The position numbers and the translations under genes were made by a program. Positions 8,961 to 15,896 of a stretch of DNA of 41,150 nt are shown piece by piece. Below the pieces are notes generated by a model, which saw nothing but the letters and a program-made list of their open reading frames with translations, was not told the origin of the DNA and did not search any database. Within the stretch, counting starts at the first letter, position 1; each line of letters begins with the position of its first letter. Source of the DNA: a bacterium (GTDB lineage: Bacteria > JAJVIF01 > JAPKYR01); contig JAPKYR010000150.1 in assembly GCA_026394215.1 (NCBI GenBank), positions 1-41,150 on the forward strand, written 5' to 3'.

Positions 8961-9014
8961 CCTCACCCCCCATCCCCCCTCTCCATATTTTGGAGAGGGG
9001 GCAAGGGGGTGAGG
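8961..9014 (-). repeat. GC-rich hairpin repeat between tRNA-His and hisS, terminator-like
   Basis: Long imperfect inverted repeat: CCTCACCCCCCATCCCCC and CTCTCC pair across a short AT loop with GGAGAGGGGG and GGGGGTGAGG. On the minus strand it is followed four bases later by TTTTTT, so it could terminate the tRNA-His transcript. The sequence style (CCTCACCCCC... and its complement) resembles a repeat family scattered through many bacterial genomes, so it may be a mobile palindrome reused as terminator. It may instead attenuate read-through into hisS. Confidence 0.7.
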
Positions 9015-9028
9015 CATTATTTAACATC

Positions 9029-9106
9029 TGGGGTACCTGGAGGGATTCGAACCCTCGACCTCCTGATCCACAGTCAGGCGCTCTAACCAGCTGAGCTACA
9101 GGTACC
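9029..9106 (-). tRNA. tRNA-His (anticodon GTG), CCA encoded
   Basis: The minus strand folds into a full cloverleaf: acceptor stem with the extra 5' G(-1) facing C73 that identifies tRNA-His, D-arm GCTC/GAGC, anticodon loop CTGTGGA (anticodon GTG), T-arm GAGGG-TTCGAAT-CCCTC, and a genomically encoded 3' CCA at 9029-9031. It is transcribed toward hisS, whose product charges it. Confidence 0.96.
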
Positions 9107-9150
9107 ATGTCACGAAAATCAAGCGCGCAAATCATTACGCGCCATTACTC

Positions 9151-9179
9151 TGTATATCATCGACTCGAACCGTAGTCAA
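9151..9179 (-). promoter_or_regulatory. Sigma-70-type promoter for tRNA-His
   Basis: On the minus strand TTGACT (9174-9179) and TATACA (9151-9156) are separated by exactly 17 bases. The predicted transcription start falls near 9144, about 38 bases before the tRNA 5' end. Position and spacing fit a strong stable-RNA promoter. Confidence 0.65.
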
Positions 9180-9190
9180 GATGCACGAAA

Positions 9191-9264
9191 GGGGACACCT
9201 TCTTTTTGCCTTTTCCTATCTTGAATTTATTTATACCTCTCGACAGGCAAAAAAAGGTGTCCCC
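9191..9264. repeat. Dispersed palindromic repeat, copy 2 (GGGGACACC type)
   Basis: Arms identical to copy 1 at 4168-4240 (left arm GGGGACACCTTCTTTTTGCC; right arm AGGCAAAAAAAGGTGTCCCC); the right flanks also agree (ACCTCTCG before and an AAAT after the arm). The central bases differ more, as expected for a hairpin element conserved in its stem. It lies between the tRNA-His promoter and the stop of the 9282-9821 gene. Confidence 0.8.
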
Positions 9265-9281
9265 GGAAATTTCGTATAATT

Positions 9282-9821
9282 TTACATCCTGACAAACGTC
9301 TCGCTGTCAAGAAACGCATCTTCATTCTCCACGATTTCCAGCAGGAAGTCCTGAAGATCCTCCGGTGGTGCGGTCAACATAATCAATCCCTCATCGTTCG
9401 CCACATGATCGACAGCGCCCGGATTCGTCTGAAGATAGTCGCTTACCCAGGTCCCGTTGAATCCCCACAGCTTCAATGTTGACCCGATCTCCTTGACATA
9501 CATAAACGTATGCATCGGGAAAAGTCCTGTGCTGTACAATAGACTCATGTCGAAGTTCGCGCCGGGATCCGAATACAGATCGAGGAACATATTCCCATCC
9601 AGATCGACAAGATATGCGGTGAACTGGCTCTCAAATCCAATCGGGTCGGTATAAACGACGTAATACCCGTCCCCTGAATCCATCTCCGAGAATTCCCAGC
9701 TAACCTGGGAATCCTCCACTCCCCATTTCCCGACAAGCGTGTCGTCAAACGCGATCGTCGGCCCCGTGTACAGCGGAAAGAACGACATCAGCATAATGAT
9801 AACAGCAGCATTAAAAGCCAT
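9282..9821 (-). CDS. Uncharacterised exported protein (179 aa)
   Basis: I do not recognise this family. The first about 25 residues form a signal peptide (hydrophobic VIIMLMSFFPLY core, ending near TIAFDD). The mature part is acidic, rich in aromatic residues and alternating beta-type stretches (VGKWGVED, WEFSEMDSGDGYYVV, LKLWGFNGTWVSDYL), suggesting a small beta-barrel of lipocalin-like character, but no diagnostic motif is present. The start is well supported by GGAGG six bases before the ATG at 9821. The gene ends next to a palindromic repeat and follows the His-rich protein gene by 89 bases, so both may be read from the promoter near 10185. There are no cysteines for a lipoprotein anchor, so it is likely periplasmic or secreted. 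Confidence 0.75.
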   Translation of the reverse strand: MAFNAAVIIMLMSFFPLYTGPTIAFDDTLVGKWGVEDSQVSWEFSEMDSGDGYYVVYTDPIGFESQFTAYLVDLDGNMFLDLYSDPGANFDMSLLYSTGLFPMHTFMYVKEIGSTLKLWGFNGTWVSDYLQTNPGAVDHVANDEGLIMLTAPPEDLQDFLLEIVENEDAFLDSETFVRM

Positions 9822-9910
9822 TTTATTCCTCCTTCTTGATTTCCTTAGTTATGATCCAATCGGGATCGAATCCTGAATTGAACGGCAAGGATTAATCCTT
9901 GTCTTTATCT

Positions 9911-10147
9911 TTAGTCCTTGCCCTTACACTCTTCCTTCTTCCCTTTCAGAAGGTGCTTGACCTCATGAATCCTCTCGGCGGCTTCTTTCACCTGGTCGTA
10001 TGTGAGCTGCCCTTCGGGGTAGCATCGCATGACAAGCTCGTGCGCGATTTTGTAGAGGATCATTTTCTTCATTTTGTGCATGTGATCGTGACCGTCGCCA
10101 TGTTCGTGGTCATGTTCATGCTCGTGATCGTGATGGTGTCCGTCCAT
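9911..10147 (-). CDS. Small His-rich, probable metal-binding protein (78 aa)
   Basis: A 78-residue cytoplasmic-looking protein with no signal peptide. Residues 4-24 alternate His with Asp/Glu and contain eleven histidines, the kind of tract that binds Ni, Zn or Cu in metallochaperones such as HypB or SlyD. The rest is a short helical region (Met-Lys-rich MKKMILYKIAHELVMRCY, then a charged Lys-rich tail with one Cys). The coding DNA of the His tract is a low-complexity repeat, but the gene is real: GGAGGT lies six bases before the ATG at 10147 and an extended -10 promoter lies 34 bases upstream. No metal transporter or metalloenzyme is adjacent, so the metal and role are unknown; storage or buffering is inferred from composition. 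Confidence 0.8.
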   Translation of the reverse strand: MDGHHHDHEHEHDHEHGDGHDHMHKMKKMILYKIAHELVMRCYPEGQLTYDQVKEAAERIHEVKHLLKGKKEECKGKD

Positions 10148-10180
10148 TTTTGGACCTCCGGAAATAAGGTTGTTGAGGGA

Positions 10181-10215
10181 ATTATAGCAGATAGTAAGGA
10201 TGGGTTATAGCAGAT
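10181..10215 (-). promoter_or_regulatory. Extended -10 promoter with repeated box upstream of the His-rich gene
   Basis: On the minus strand TGCTATAAT (10181-10189) is a perfect extended -10 element placing the start near 10174, about 27 bases before the ATG. An 11-base direct repeat, TTATAGCAGAT on the plus strand, occurs at 10182-10192 and 10205-10215, so a second copy of the same box lies 23 bases upstream. The second copy could be an alternative start or an operator half. No good -35 box was seen. Confidence 0.5.
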
Positions 10216-10289
10216 TGAGGGAAGGCAGGAGACAACTGCATTTGCGAAATCATGCACGAGGAGTATAAGCGTATAATCTTTCGCATATT

Positions 10290-11084
10290 TCACCTTTCAA
10301 AGAATTTCATTTTAATCCTTTCAGCAAATTCAATAGGAAATGCTTCGCCTTCATCCATGCCTTCTAAGGGGTATTCAACCAAAAGCCAAGGGAACCATAT
10401 TCCCTCATGAGTTCCTGCTTCTGGAGTTTGGGCATATTTGCTAGCTTCCCGGGCATCTGAGTAATTATTGATTAATCCATCATCGTTCGTACCAATGTTG
10501 AAAATATTAAAAATTTCCTTATGTAATCCACCAAAATAACACCAGCTTTCAAGATCAAAATAGTCATAACCCAATGGCTCAAATCCTAGAACAGAACCCC
10601 CTGGAAAAAATTCTTTACGAAATGTAAGAGAATAATACGCACCGAGACCTAACTCACCAGGATTTGGCTTTGCCCCATAAATAAAATCGTAAATATCATC
10701 TTTATGCAAACCAAAACCAATGATTATAATTTGGCTATTAAGCTGAAATTCCTTTAATATCTTGCGTATGAAATTCAACGAATAACTAACATTCGGAAAC
10801 CCAATGAAATTTTCGTCAAGGCTGGTCGTAAGGAAATCGCTTAATTTTGACTCCTTCTCAGAACCTAGCCCATAAATTTCTTTAGCAGAAGATGATATTG
10901 AATCGTCACTCTTGATCCAATTAATCAACCAGGAACCTGGTATCCCGGGGCAAATTCCTTCATCTATTGAAACGATAGACCCAAGGACATTTAGAGTATC
11001 AAACTTCGCCATATCAAGATTGTTGATCCGTTTTATGATCACGTAACCTGCACAGCAATAATCAGTTAAATTGACTTCATTCAT
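10290..11084 (-). CDS. Uncharacterised AT-rich accessory protein (264 aa)
   Basis: I do not recognise this protein. It is 264 residues, soluble, aromatic- and Ile/Asn-rich, with no signal peptide or transmembrane segment. Notable stretches are a Cys pair at residues 10-11, a Gly/Phe-rich centre (PGELGLGAYYSLTF, FFPGGSVLGFEPLGYDYFD) and a C-terminal GIWFPWLLVEYP. Its base composition is clearly lower in G+C than its neighbours (the line 10501-10560 has 15 G+C of 60), which suggests recent acquisition. The ATG at 11084 lacks a convincing Shine-Dalgarno sequence. It is followed by the His-rich gene and preceded, on the same strand, by an XRE regulator. A role in defence or as an immunity protein would fit the pattern but nothing in the sequence proves it. 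Confidence 0.6.
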   Translation of the reverse strand: MNEVNLTDYCCAGYVIIKRINNLDMAKFDTLNVLGSIVSIDEGICPGIPGSWLINWIKSDDSISSSAKEIYGLGSEKESKLSDFLTTSLDENFIGFPNVSYSLNFIRKILKEFQLNSQIIIIGFGLHKDDIYDFIYGAKPNPGELGLGAYYSLTFRKEFFPGGSVLGFEPLGYDYFDLESWCYFGGLHKEIFNIFNIGTNDDGLINNYSDAREASKYAQTPEAGTHEGIWFPWLLVEYPLEGMDEGEAFPIEFAERIKMKFFER

Positions 11085-11201
11085 TGTCTATTTTACTAGG
11101 GAAGTTATATATATTCCTGCTAATTTACTCCAATTTAACTCTAAGCCAATTCCTTATACCTCAACAGCATATCCATTTTTTAGTAAAATCTACCTAGTCT
11201 C

Positions 11202-11528
11202 TCAAGCCTTCATCTTCTCCCTCGACCTCTGCTTCTTCTTCCCTCGTCTCTGTTCGATACCATGCAGCCTGATCACCAAGACCTCGCCCAGCATCTTTTT
11301 TAAATGGGCCATCATCTCGTCGTCTCCCTTATTCTCATCGGCGAGAAGAACGGCAATAGGAATCTGAAAGAATGACGCAATCTTCTTAAGAAGCGGAAGG
11401 CTTGGCTCTTTATGCCCATTTTCAACCTGCGACAGATAGGTTCTGCTGACCCCAAGCTCCAATGCCAACTTAGCCTGAGAAAGTTCCTCAACCTTACGCA
11501 TGTAGTTTATTAATTTTCCCATATCCAT
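11202..11528 (-). CDS. XRE-family (Cro/CI-type) helix-turn-helix regulator
   Basis: A 108-residue DNA-binding protein. Residues 5-60 form a standard HTH_3 domain with the recognition region SQAKLALELGVSRTYLSQVE and the following PSLPLLKKIASFF helices. The C-terminal about 40 residues are highly basic (RRGKKKQRSREKMKA) with no ligand-binding domain, so it is a compact single-domain repressor or antitoxin-like regulator. An AGGAG about ten bases before the ATG at 11528 supports the start. It sits between the 'quinate dehydrogenase'-family gene (32 bases upstream) and the AT-rich orphan gene (117 bases downstream). It may control the orphan, but no operator was identified. Confidence 0.88.
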   Translation of the reverse strand: MDMGKLINYMRKVEELSQAKLALELGVSRTYLSQVENGHKEPSLPLLKKIASFFQIPIAVLLADENKGDDEMMAHLKKMLGEVLVIRLHGIEQRRGKKKQRSREKMKA

Positions 11529-11560
11529 AATAAAATCACTCCTATTTTATCATAGCCCCC

Positions 11561-12463
11561 CTAATTCAGCTCCTCTATACTCGGCTTCAAGTCCAGCTTC
11601 TTTATCCAGGCTGAATAATCGTCCCACTTCATATTCTCCGGACGCATACCGCTTATCGCGACAATCAGCGACTGCAGTACATTCGTGCCGAAACTCCTGT
11701 CGCCCATGCGAGGTGTGGTTGTGATAAGCGTCTTTACGCCACGACCCTTCAGAAGTTCGACATCCTCCTTCGTCGTCGTGTTCGTGACGATAATCTTCCC
11801 GCTCATATCCATCGGCATATATTTTCGTATGTAATGAAAATCGCCCGCGATAATTCTCGCCCTGTTGAACTGCTCCGGAAATCGCGGCTTGAACTCCTCC
11901 TGCTTCTTTCCGGTTGGATAAAGCCACTTGAACGGAAGGTTACCCATGATCGGAAGAAGCGTCGCCGCGACAAAATTAAGCTCCTTAAGCGACTTGATCG
12001 GCTTGTTGATTTTCAGCGCGAAAAGGAAATCGCCGTAGACCGTTTCGCACCCGACCTCGTCGAGCGCCTCCGCCATCCCGATACGGTCGACCCCGCTCAC
12101 AAGAAGCGCCTTGTCGCCCTTCTGGATGATTTTGTAGACATTCACAAGGTCCTTGATAACCTGGCGTTCCAGCGTGTGCTTGATCTCGCCGCCATCGACA
12201 ACCGGCGAAATCTTCGCGTTTTTCGCGATATTCCACGCATCCTTGATCCTGTATTTCCTCTTGGAACTCCAGAGGTAGATATCCGTCCCGCCGATACCGA
12301 AACAGTCGATTTTTCCGTCGAGTTCTTTGATAATCTGGCCCGCTTTCTTGAGATCTCCGTCGGTCCCTGTCCGCCCGACCTCGACCTCCTCGCCAAGAAA
12401 TTCCCCCACGTACGTTTTGTCGCGCTTGCTTGATCCGATACTAACGCTCAATACTTTTTTCAT
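11561..12463 (-). CDS. Conserved protein of the family often annotated 'quinate 5-dehydrogenase'
   Basis: A 300-residue soluble protein. Its start (KKVLSVSIGSSKRDKT), an internal CFGIGGTDIYLWSSKRKY segment (about 54-71) and a C-terminal TNTTTKEDVELLKGRG...TTTPRMGDRSFGTN region resemble, from memory, a family in Firmicutes and relatives named quinate 5-dehydrogenase. No classical shikimate dehydrogenase Lys-Asp motif is obvious, so that name is doubtful as a function. The C-terminal part looks Rossmann-like (MSGKIIVTNTTT). The start is firm: AAGGAG six bases before the ATG at 12463. It lies 49 bases after the DUF3084 gene and just before the XRE regulator. Gene function is best left open: a conserved cytoplasmic protein, possibly a dinucleotide-binding enzyme. 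Confidence 0.6.
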   Translation of the reverse strand: MKKVLSVSIGSSKRDKTYVGEFLGEEVEVGRTGTDGDLKKAGQIIKELDGKIDCFGIGGTDIYLWSSKRKYRIKDAWNIAKNAKISPVVDGGEIKHTLERQVIKDLVNVYKIIQKGDKALLVSGVDRIGMAEALDEVGCETVYGDFLFALKINKPIKSLKELNFVAATLLPIMGNLPFKWLYPTGKKQEEFKPRFPEQFNRARIIAGDFHYIRKYMPMDMSGKIIVTNTTTKEDVELLKGRGVKTLITTTPRMGDRSFGTNVLQSLIVAISGMRPENMKWDDYSAWIKKLDLKPSIEELN

Positions 12464-12512
12464 TTTCGTCTCCTTCTTCGAAATGACGATAATTTTCGCT
12501 ATTTTAAAAATT

Positions 12513-13808
12513 CTATTCTAGATCAGATGGCACGGCGTTTCCGATTTCAACGGTAAACTGCTGACCGTAAACGAGGAAATCCGTGCTGTAAATATCAGTC
12601 AGCGCCACCATCTTGAGCTCCACAGGAAAACCGGTCTCCGCCATCTGTTGCGCGAGGTTTAGGAGATCATCAATAGTGAACTGCATGATCTGGTTCGCGC
12701 TCGACGGGACAAATCCCTGCTGATTGATCAGATAATCCCTCGCATCCTCGAAAAATTGGGCCGACACGGCCCTGTACGGGTCGGTCGCGCCCTCAGGTTC
12801 ATCGTAAGTATTTGAATAAATCCGCGTCCCCGCCGAATATATCAGGCGGCTGCCGGATACTTCGAACCTCGCCGGGACAGCCTGCTGCTCCACAACATTC
12901 TCCGATGCGAACGCTATCACAATCGCCCTGTCGGTCCCCACATCCCGAATTTCCTGAAGTACTGTGTAATAATCGTCGGCTGTGACCTCTAGCTGGTTAT
13001 CCTTAAGCACCAATTCTCCCGATTCCGGATTCATATACGTATCCGGAATAGAATCTATCCAGCCGCGAAGAAGATCGTATATCGTCGCCTGATCGAGGTG
13101 CGTATTGATCAGAACCACACCAAGCTGCTGACCCTCGTATACTTTGATATTTCCAAGCTCATGCGTGGATAATTCCTGCATTATTTGCTCAAGGCGCGCA
13201 TTCAGGCTCGAAATCTGCTCATTCAGCGAGTTAATCTGGGAGTTCAGCTCAGCTACCCTGCTCTCGCGATCGGTGATCTGCGATTCAAGGTCCGCCTTCG
13301 TGGCATCATATCGAGTATTTAAATCGGATATATTTCCCGTCAGATCGGTAATCTCGGCCTCCAGTGATATTTTCCCAGCGTTCAATTCCGTTATCTTATC
13401 CTCAAACCCTACAATATCGCCTTCGTATTGCGAAATCTGGTAGCTGTGAGTCTCCGCAAGCCTGCCGTACTCGATCATGAGGTTGTCGTAACTGCCCTGA
13501 AGCTCATCGTAGTTTCCCTGTAGATCGTCCAGATTCGTCTGCAATGTAGTAAGGTTATTAAGGATATTGTCCATTTCGAGAAGCATCTTGCGGACAGTGG
13601 ACGATGCGAACGCCATGGCCGTAATCGTCAGGGCGGTGATAAGCATTCCCGTTATAACTGCAATGACAATTGAGGCCTTCTTCGGACGCAGGCCGAACAG
13701 CGATACCCGTTTCTTGCCGAGGACGCGGCCGAGCGTATCTCCCGCCCACGCGACAAATCCGGAGACCGCGATCGTAACAATGATAAATATTATGCTGGTG
13801 GTTGCCAT
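12513..13808 (-). CDS. DUF3084 membrane-anchored coiled-coil protein
   Basis: A 431-residue protein of the DUF3084 family known from cyanobacteria, Deinococcus and some candidate phyla. It has a membrane segment at about 4-22, the family signature GDTLGRVLGKKRVSLFGL (about 23-40), a second membrane segment at about 47-68, a long coiled coil (about 75-215, repeated LN-S/LE-type heptads) and a C-terminal globular domain (about 215-430). The topology resembles an inner-membrane anchor with a large periplasmic rod and head. The role of the family is unknown; envelope organisation is inferred from architecture. It follows rfaE1 and precedes the 'quinate dehydrogenase'-family gene on the same strand, with a 123-base gap upstream in which I see no clear promoter. 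The ATG at 13808 has only a weak ribosome site. Confidence 0.85.
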   Translation of the reverse strand: MATTSIIFIIVTIAVSGFVAWAGDTLGRVLGKKRVSLFGLRPKKASIVIAVITGMLITALTITAMAFASSTVRKMLLEMDNILNNLTTLQTNLDDLQGNYDELQGSYDNLMIEYGRLAETHSYQISQYEGDIVGFEDKITELNAGKISLEAEITDLTGNISDLNTRYDATKADLESQITDRESRVAELNSQINSLNEQISSLNARLEQIMQELSTHELGNIKVYEGQQLGVVLINTHLDQATIYDLLRGWIDSIPDTYMNPESGELVLKDNQLEVTADDYYTVLQEIRDVGTDRAIVIAFASENVVEQQAVPARFEVSGSRLIYSAGTRIYSNTYDEPEGATDPYRAVSAQFFEDARDYLINQQGFVPSSANQIMQFTIDDLLNLAQQMAETGFPVELKMVALTDIYSTDFLVYGQQFTVEIGNAVPSDLE

Positions 13809-13931
13809 GCTTTTTTAAACATGCACCCCACGAAAATTAACCGACCATAATCAGGGGTTATTATAGCCTCAACCACACAAACGTGATACTGATAAATCCA
13901 AAATTTCCAATAAATGACAAAGGGAATAAAC

Positions 13932-14921
13932 TTAAGGGATCGATTCGAGGAGTTCTTCCGGCGTAACGACCGATGTGCCCGGTTTCCTTACCGCCACTCC
14001 CGCAGCGTACGATGCAAGCTCGCATGCGATTTCCGGATCGACCTTTCCCGCGTAGGAAAGTGCGAGTGTCGCAAGCACCGTGTCCCCGGCGCCCGATACA
14101 TCGAAAACCTGGCTGATATGCGCCCTGATCCTCGATACGTCCCGCCCTTCACGGTATAAATCCATCCCTTCCGATCCCCTTGTTATAAGGAGCGCTCGGG
14201 GTGAAATTTGATTCATTACTACCGATGCGGCATGGTCGCACGACTTTTCATCCGTGATTTTCACCCCCGACAACTCTTCCGCTTCCTTCCTGTTCGGTTT
14301 CAGAAGGTCGCAGCCTTTGTAAAGCCCGATATTAACCGGCTTCGTATCGACAAGTATCGGTATGTTTCTGACCCTCGCGACATCGTTTAGTTTAGTCATC
14401 AACCTACCGTTGAGAAAACCCTTCGCGTAATCGGAAATCGCTATCGCATCTACCTCCCCGACCGATTTCTCGATAAATCCTGCAGCTTCCAGACTTAACT
14501 CCTCTGTCCATTGCAGGACATCCTCCTCATCGATCCTCACAATCTGCTGCGTTCCCGCAACCACCCTCACTTTCCGGGTCGTAGTGATATCTTCCCGCGA
14601 AATAATTCCTTCAGTGGATAATGAAATGCTCTTCATCAGCGCCATAAACCGCTTGCCCGCATAATTGCGACCGACTATGCCCATTACAATCGGCCTGCCG
14701 CCAAGCGCCGCGATATTCATCGCCGTATTTGCGGCTCCACCGGGTCGATCCTCAGTCCTTCCAAGTTTCACAACCGGCACCGGCGCTTCCGGACTGATCC
14801 TCGCCGCTTCCCCGATTAGATACGTATCGAGCATCAGATCCCCGATCACGAGAACCTTCGCCCATTTAAAATCCTTGACCGTTTTTTCAAACTCGGCCTT
14901 TGATGCCATATTGTTCACCAT
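13932..14921 (-). CDS. rfaE1: D-glycero-beta-D-manno-heptose-7-phosphate kinase-like protein (PfkB family)
   Basis: A 329-residue PfkB-family sugar kinase closest to RfaE1/HldA, the kinase half of HldE, which makes heptose-1,7-bisphosphate for the LPS inner core. Diagnostic features are DLMLDTYLIGEAARISPEAP (about 28-47), the GGAANTAMNIAALGG pocket (about 61-75), LKPNRKEAEEL and the catalytic SGAGDTV near residue 278 with its base Asp. The cytidylyl/adenylyltransferase half of HldE is absent, so a separate RfaE2 is expected elsewhere. The gene abuts the preceding stop codon (TAAATG). The ATG at 14921 has no clear ribosome site; the in-frame ATG at 14909 has GGTG seven bases upstream and may be the true start. 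With lptC two genes upstream, it forms an LPS-related group. Confidence 0.85.
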   Translation of the reverse strand: MVNNMASKAEFEKTVKDFKWAKVLVIGDLMLDTYLIGEAARISPEAPVPVVKLGRTEDRPGGAANTAMNIAALGGRPIVMGIVGRNYAGKRFMALMKSISLSTEGIISREDITTTRKVRVVAGTQQIVRIDEEDVLQWTEELSLEAAGFIEKSVGEVDAIAISDYAKGFLNGRLMTKLNDVARVRNIPILVDTKPVNIGLYKGCDLLKPNRKEAEELSGVKITDEKSCDHAASVVMNQISPRALLITRGSEGMDLYREGRDVSRIRAHISQVFDVSGAGDTVLATLALSYAGKVDPEIACELASYAAGVAVRKPGTSVVTPEELLESIP

Positions 14922-15896
14922 TTATTCAGCAAGAAGAATCGATGCAAGCAGAGGTATTGTCAATTCATGATGCCCAGTGATATGCGCGCCATGTCCGCCG
15001 GACTCTATCGCGCGCTTTACCGGATTCAGATTCGACCTGTATTGTCTAATAAAATCGAGGTTGTAACCATCGAAATTTTTCAACCCGAAACCAAGATTCT
15101 GCGACGCGGCTATCGCCTTTTCAATCACGACCGGCAGAACCACCGCGCTGCCAAGATTGACAATCACGCCGCCCTGAAGTTTCGAGATGCTTTTTGTGAT
15201 AATCCGGAAATCTCGGAATGATGCATCTCCAAGCGCAGCTCCATTGATAGTCGGATGTATATGATTCACATCGGTACCAATCGCGACATGCACTGTAAAC
15301 GGAATCCCCCTTTTATAACATGCCGCCGAAATACATGTGTCCGGATGCCCCGGATTCATCCCAAGAATATCCCTACCGATCGACTCCCCGAATCCAAGTT
15401 CCTCATCCATCGCGCGTTTCAGCGACGCATTGATAATTTCTCCGGTTTCCTTCGACACCGCAAAATCGCCCTCATTAATCGTGCCCGAGACATCCTCCGA
15501 CGTGTGTCCGAAACATGCAATTTCGGTATCGTGGACAACTCCCGCGCCATTTGTGGCAAGATGCGTGATAAATCCCGCGTCCATCAGCGCGATCATGAAC
15601 CTCGACAATCCAACCTTGATACAATGCGCACCCATGGTCCAGATCCTGGGATTACCATCATCGCGCGATTTTCTCAGACTCCCTATAAGCAACCTTAATT
15701 CATTCCCGGCAAGTATCGGCGGGAATGAATCGAGAAGTTCATCTGCAACTTTTTTCGGCAACTTCACAGGATCGCGAAAATCCTCGATCTTCACAAGGCT
15801 GTCCCTATCCTGAATAGAATTCAGTTTGAGTTCCGTAAAATCTATTTGTTCGTATCTTGATGGCATCAGCTTCTGGTTCTTACAATCCTCCAACAT
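14922..15896 (-). CDS. Conserved protein with deoxyhypusine-synthase-like features, LPS-gene neighbourhood
   Basis: A 324-residue soluble protein that I place, with caution, in the deoxyhypusine-synthase/LOR-SDH-like NAD-binding superfamily. Support is the region WTMGAHCIKVGLSRFMIALM (about 86-105), ATNGAGVVHDTEIACFGHTS (about 113-132) and the Gly-rich SKLQGGVIVNLGSAVVLP (about 235-252), which echo that family's glycine loops and VHD-E motif. Bacterial homologues of deoxyhypusine synthase usually act on other substrates than eIF5A, so no reaction is assigned. It overlaps the end of lptC by 17 bases if started at 15896 (GGAG 11 bases upstream); the alternative ATG at 15866 avoids the overlap. 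Its stop abuts rfaE1. Position between lptC and rfaE1 suggests a sugar or envelope role, which is inference. Confidence 0.5.
   Translation of the reverse strand: MLEDCKNQKLMPSRYEQIDFTELKLNSIQDRDSLVKIEDFRDPVKLPKKVADELLDSFPPILAGNELRLLIGSLRKSRDDGNPRIWTMGAHCIKVGLSRFMIALMDAGFITHLATNGAGVVHDTEIACFGHTSEDVSGTINEGDFAVSKETGEIINASLKRAMDEELGFGESIGRDILGMNPGHPDTCISAACYKRGIPFTVHVAIGTDVNHIHPTINGAALGDASFRDFRIITKSISKLQGGVIVNLGSAVVLPVVIEKAIAASQNLGFGLKNFDGYNLDFIRQYRSNLNPVKRAIESGGHGAHITGHHELTIPLLASILLAE

Noticed and set aside
8950-9135. Open frame of 61 codons on the minus strand
   Set aside because: It lies across the tRNA-His gene and the GC-rich hairpin; its translation simply reads through structured RNA sequence.
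10080-10147. Tandem-repeat or CRISPR-like reading of the catgttcatgctcgtgatcg stretch
   Set aside because: The short repetition is explained by His/Asp/Glu codons of the His-rich protein; units are irregular and there are no spacers.
11834-12433. Plus-strand frame of 199 codons
   Set aside because: Fully antisense to the well-supported 11561-12463 gene, which has an AAGGAG site; the shadow lacks any motif.
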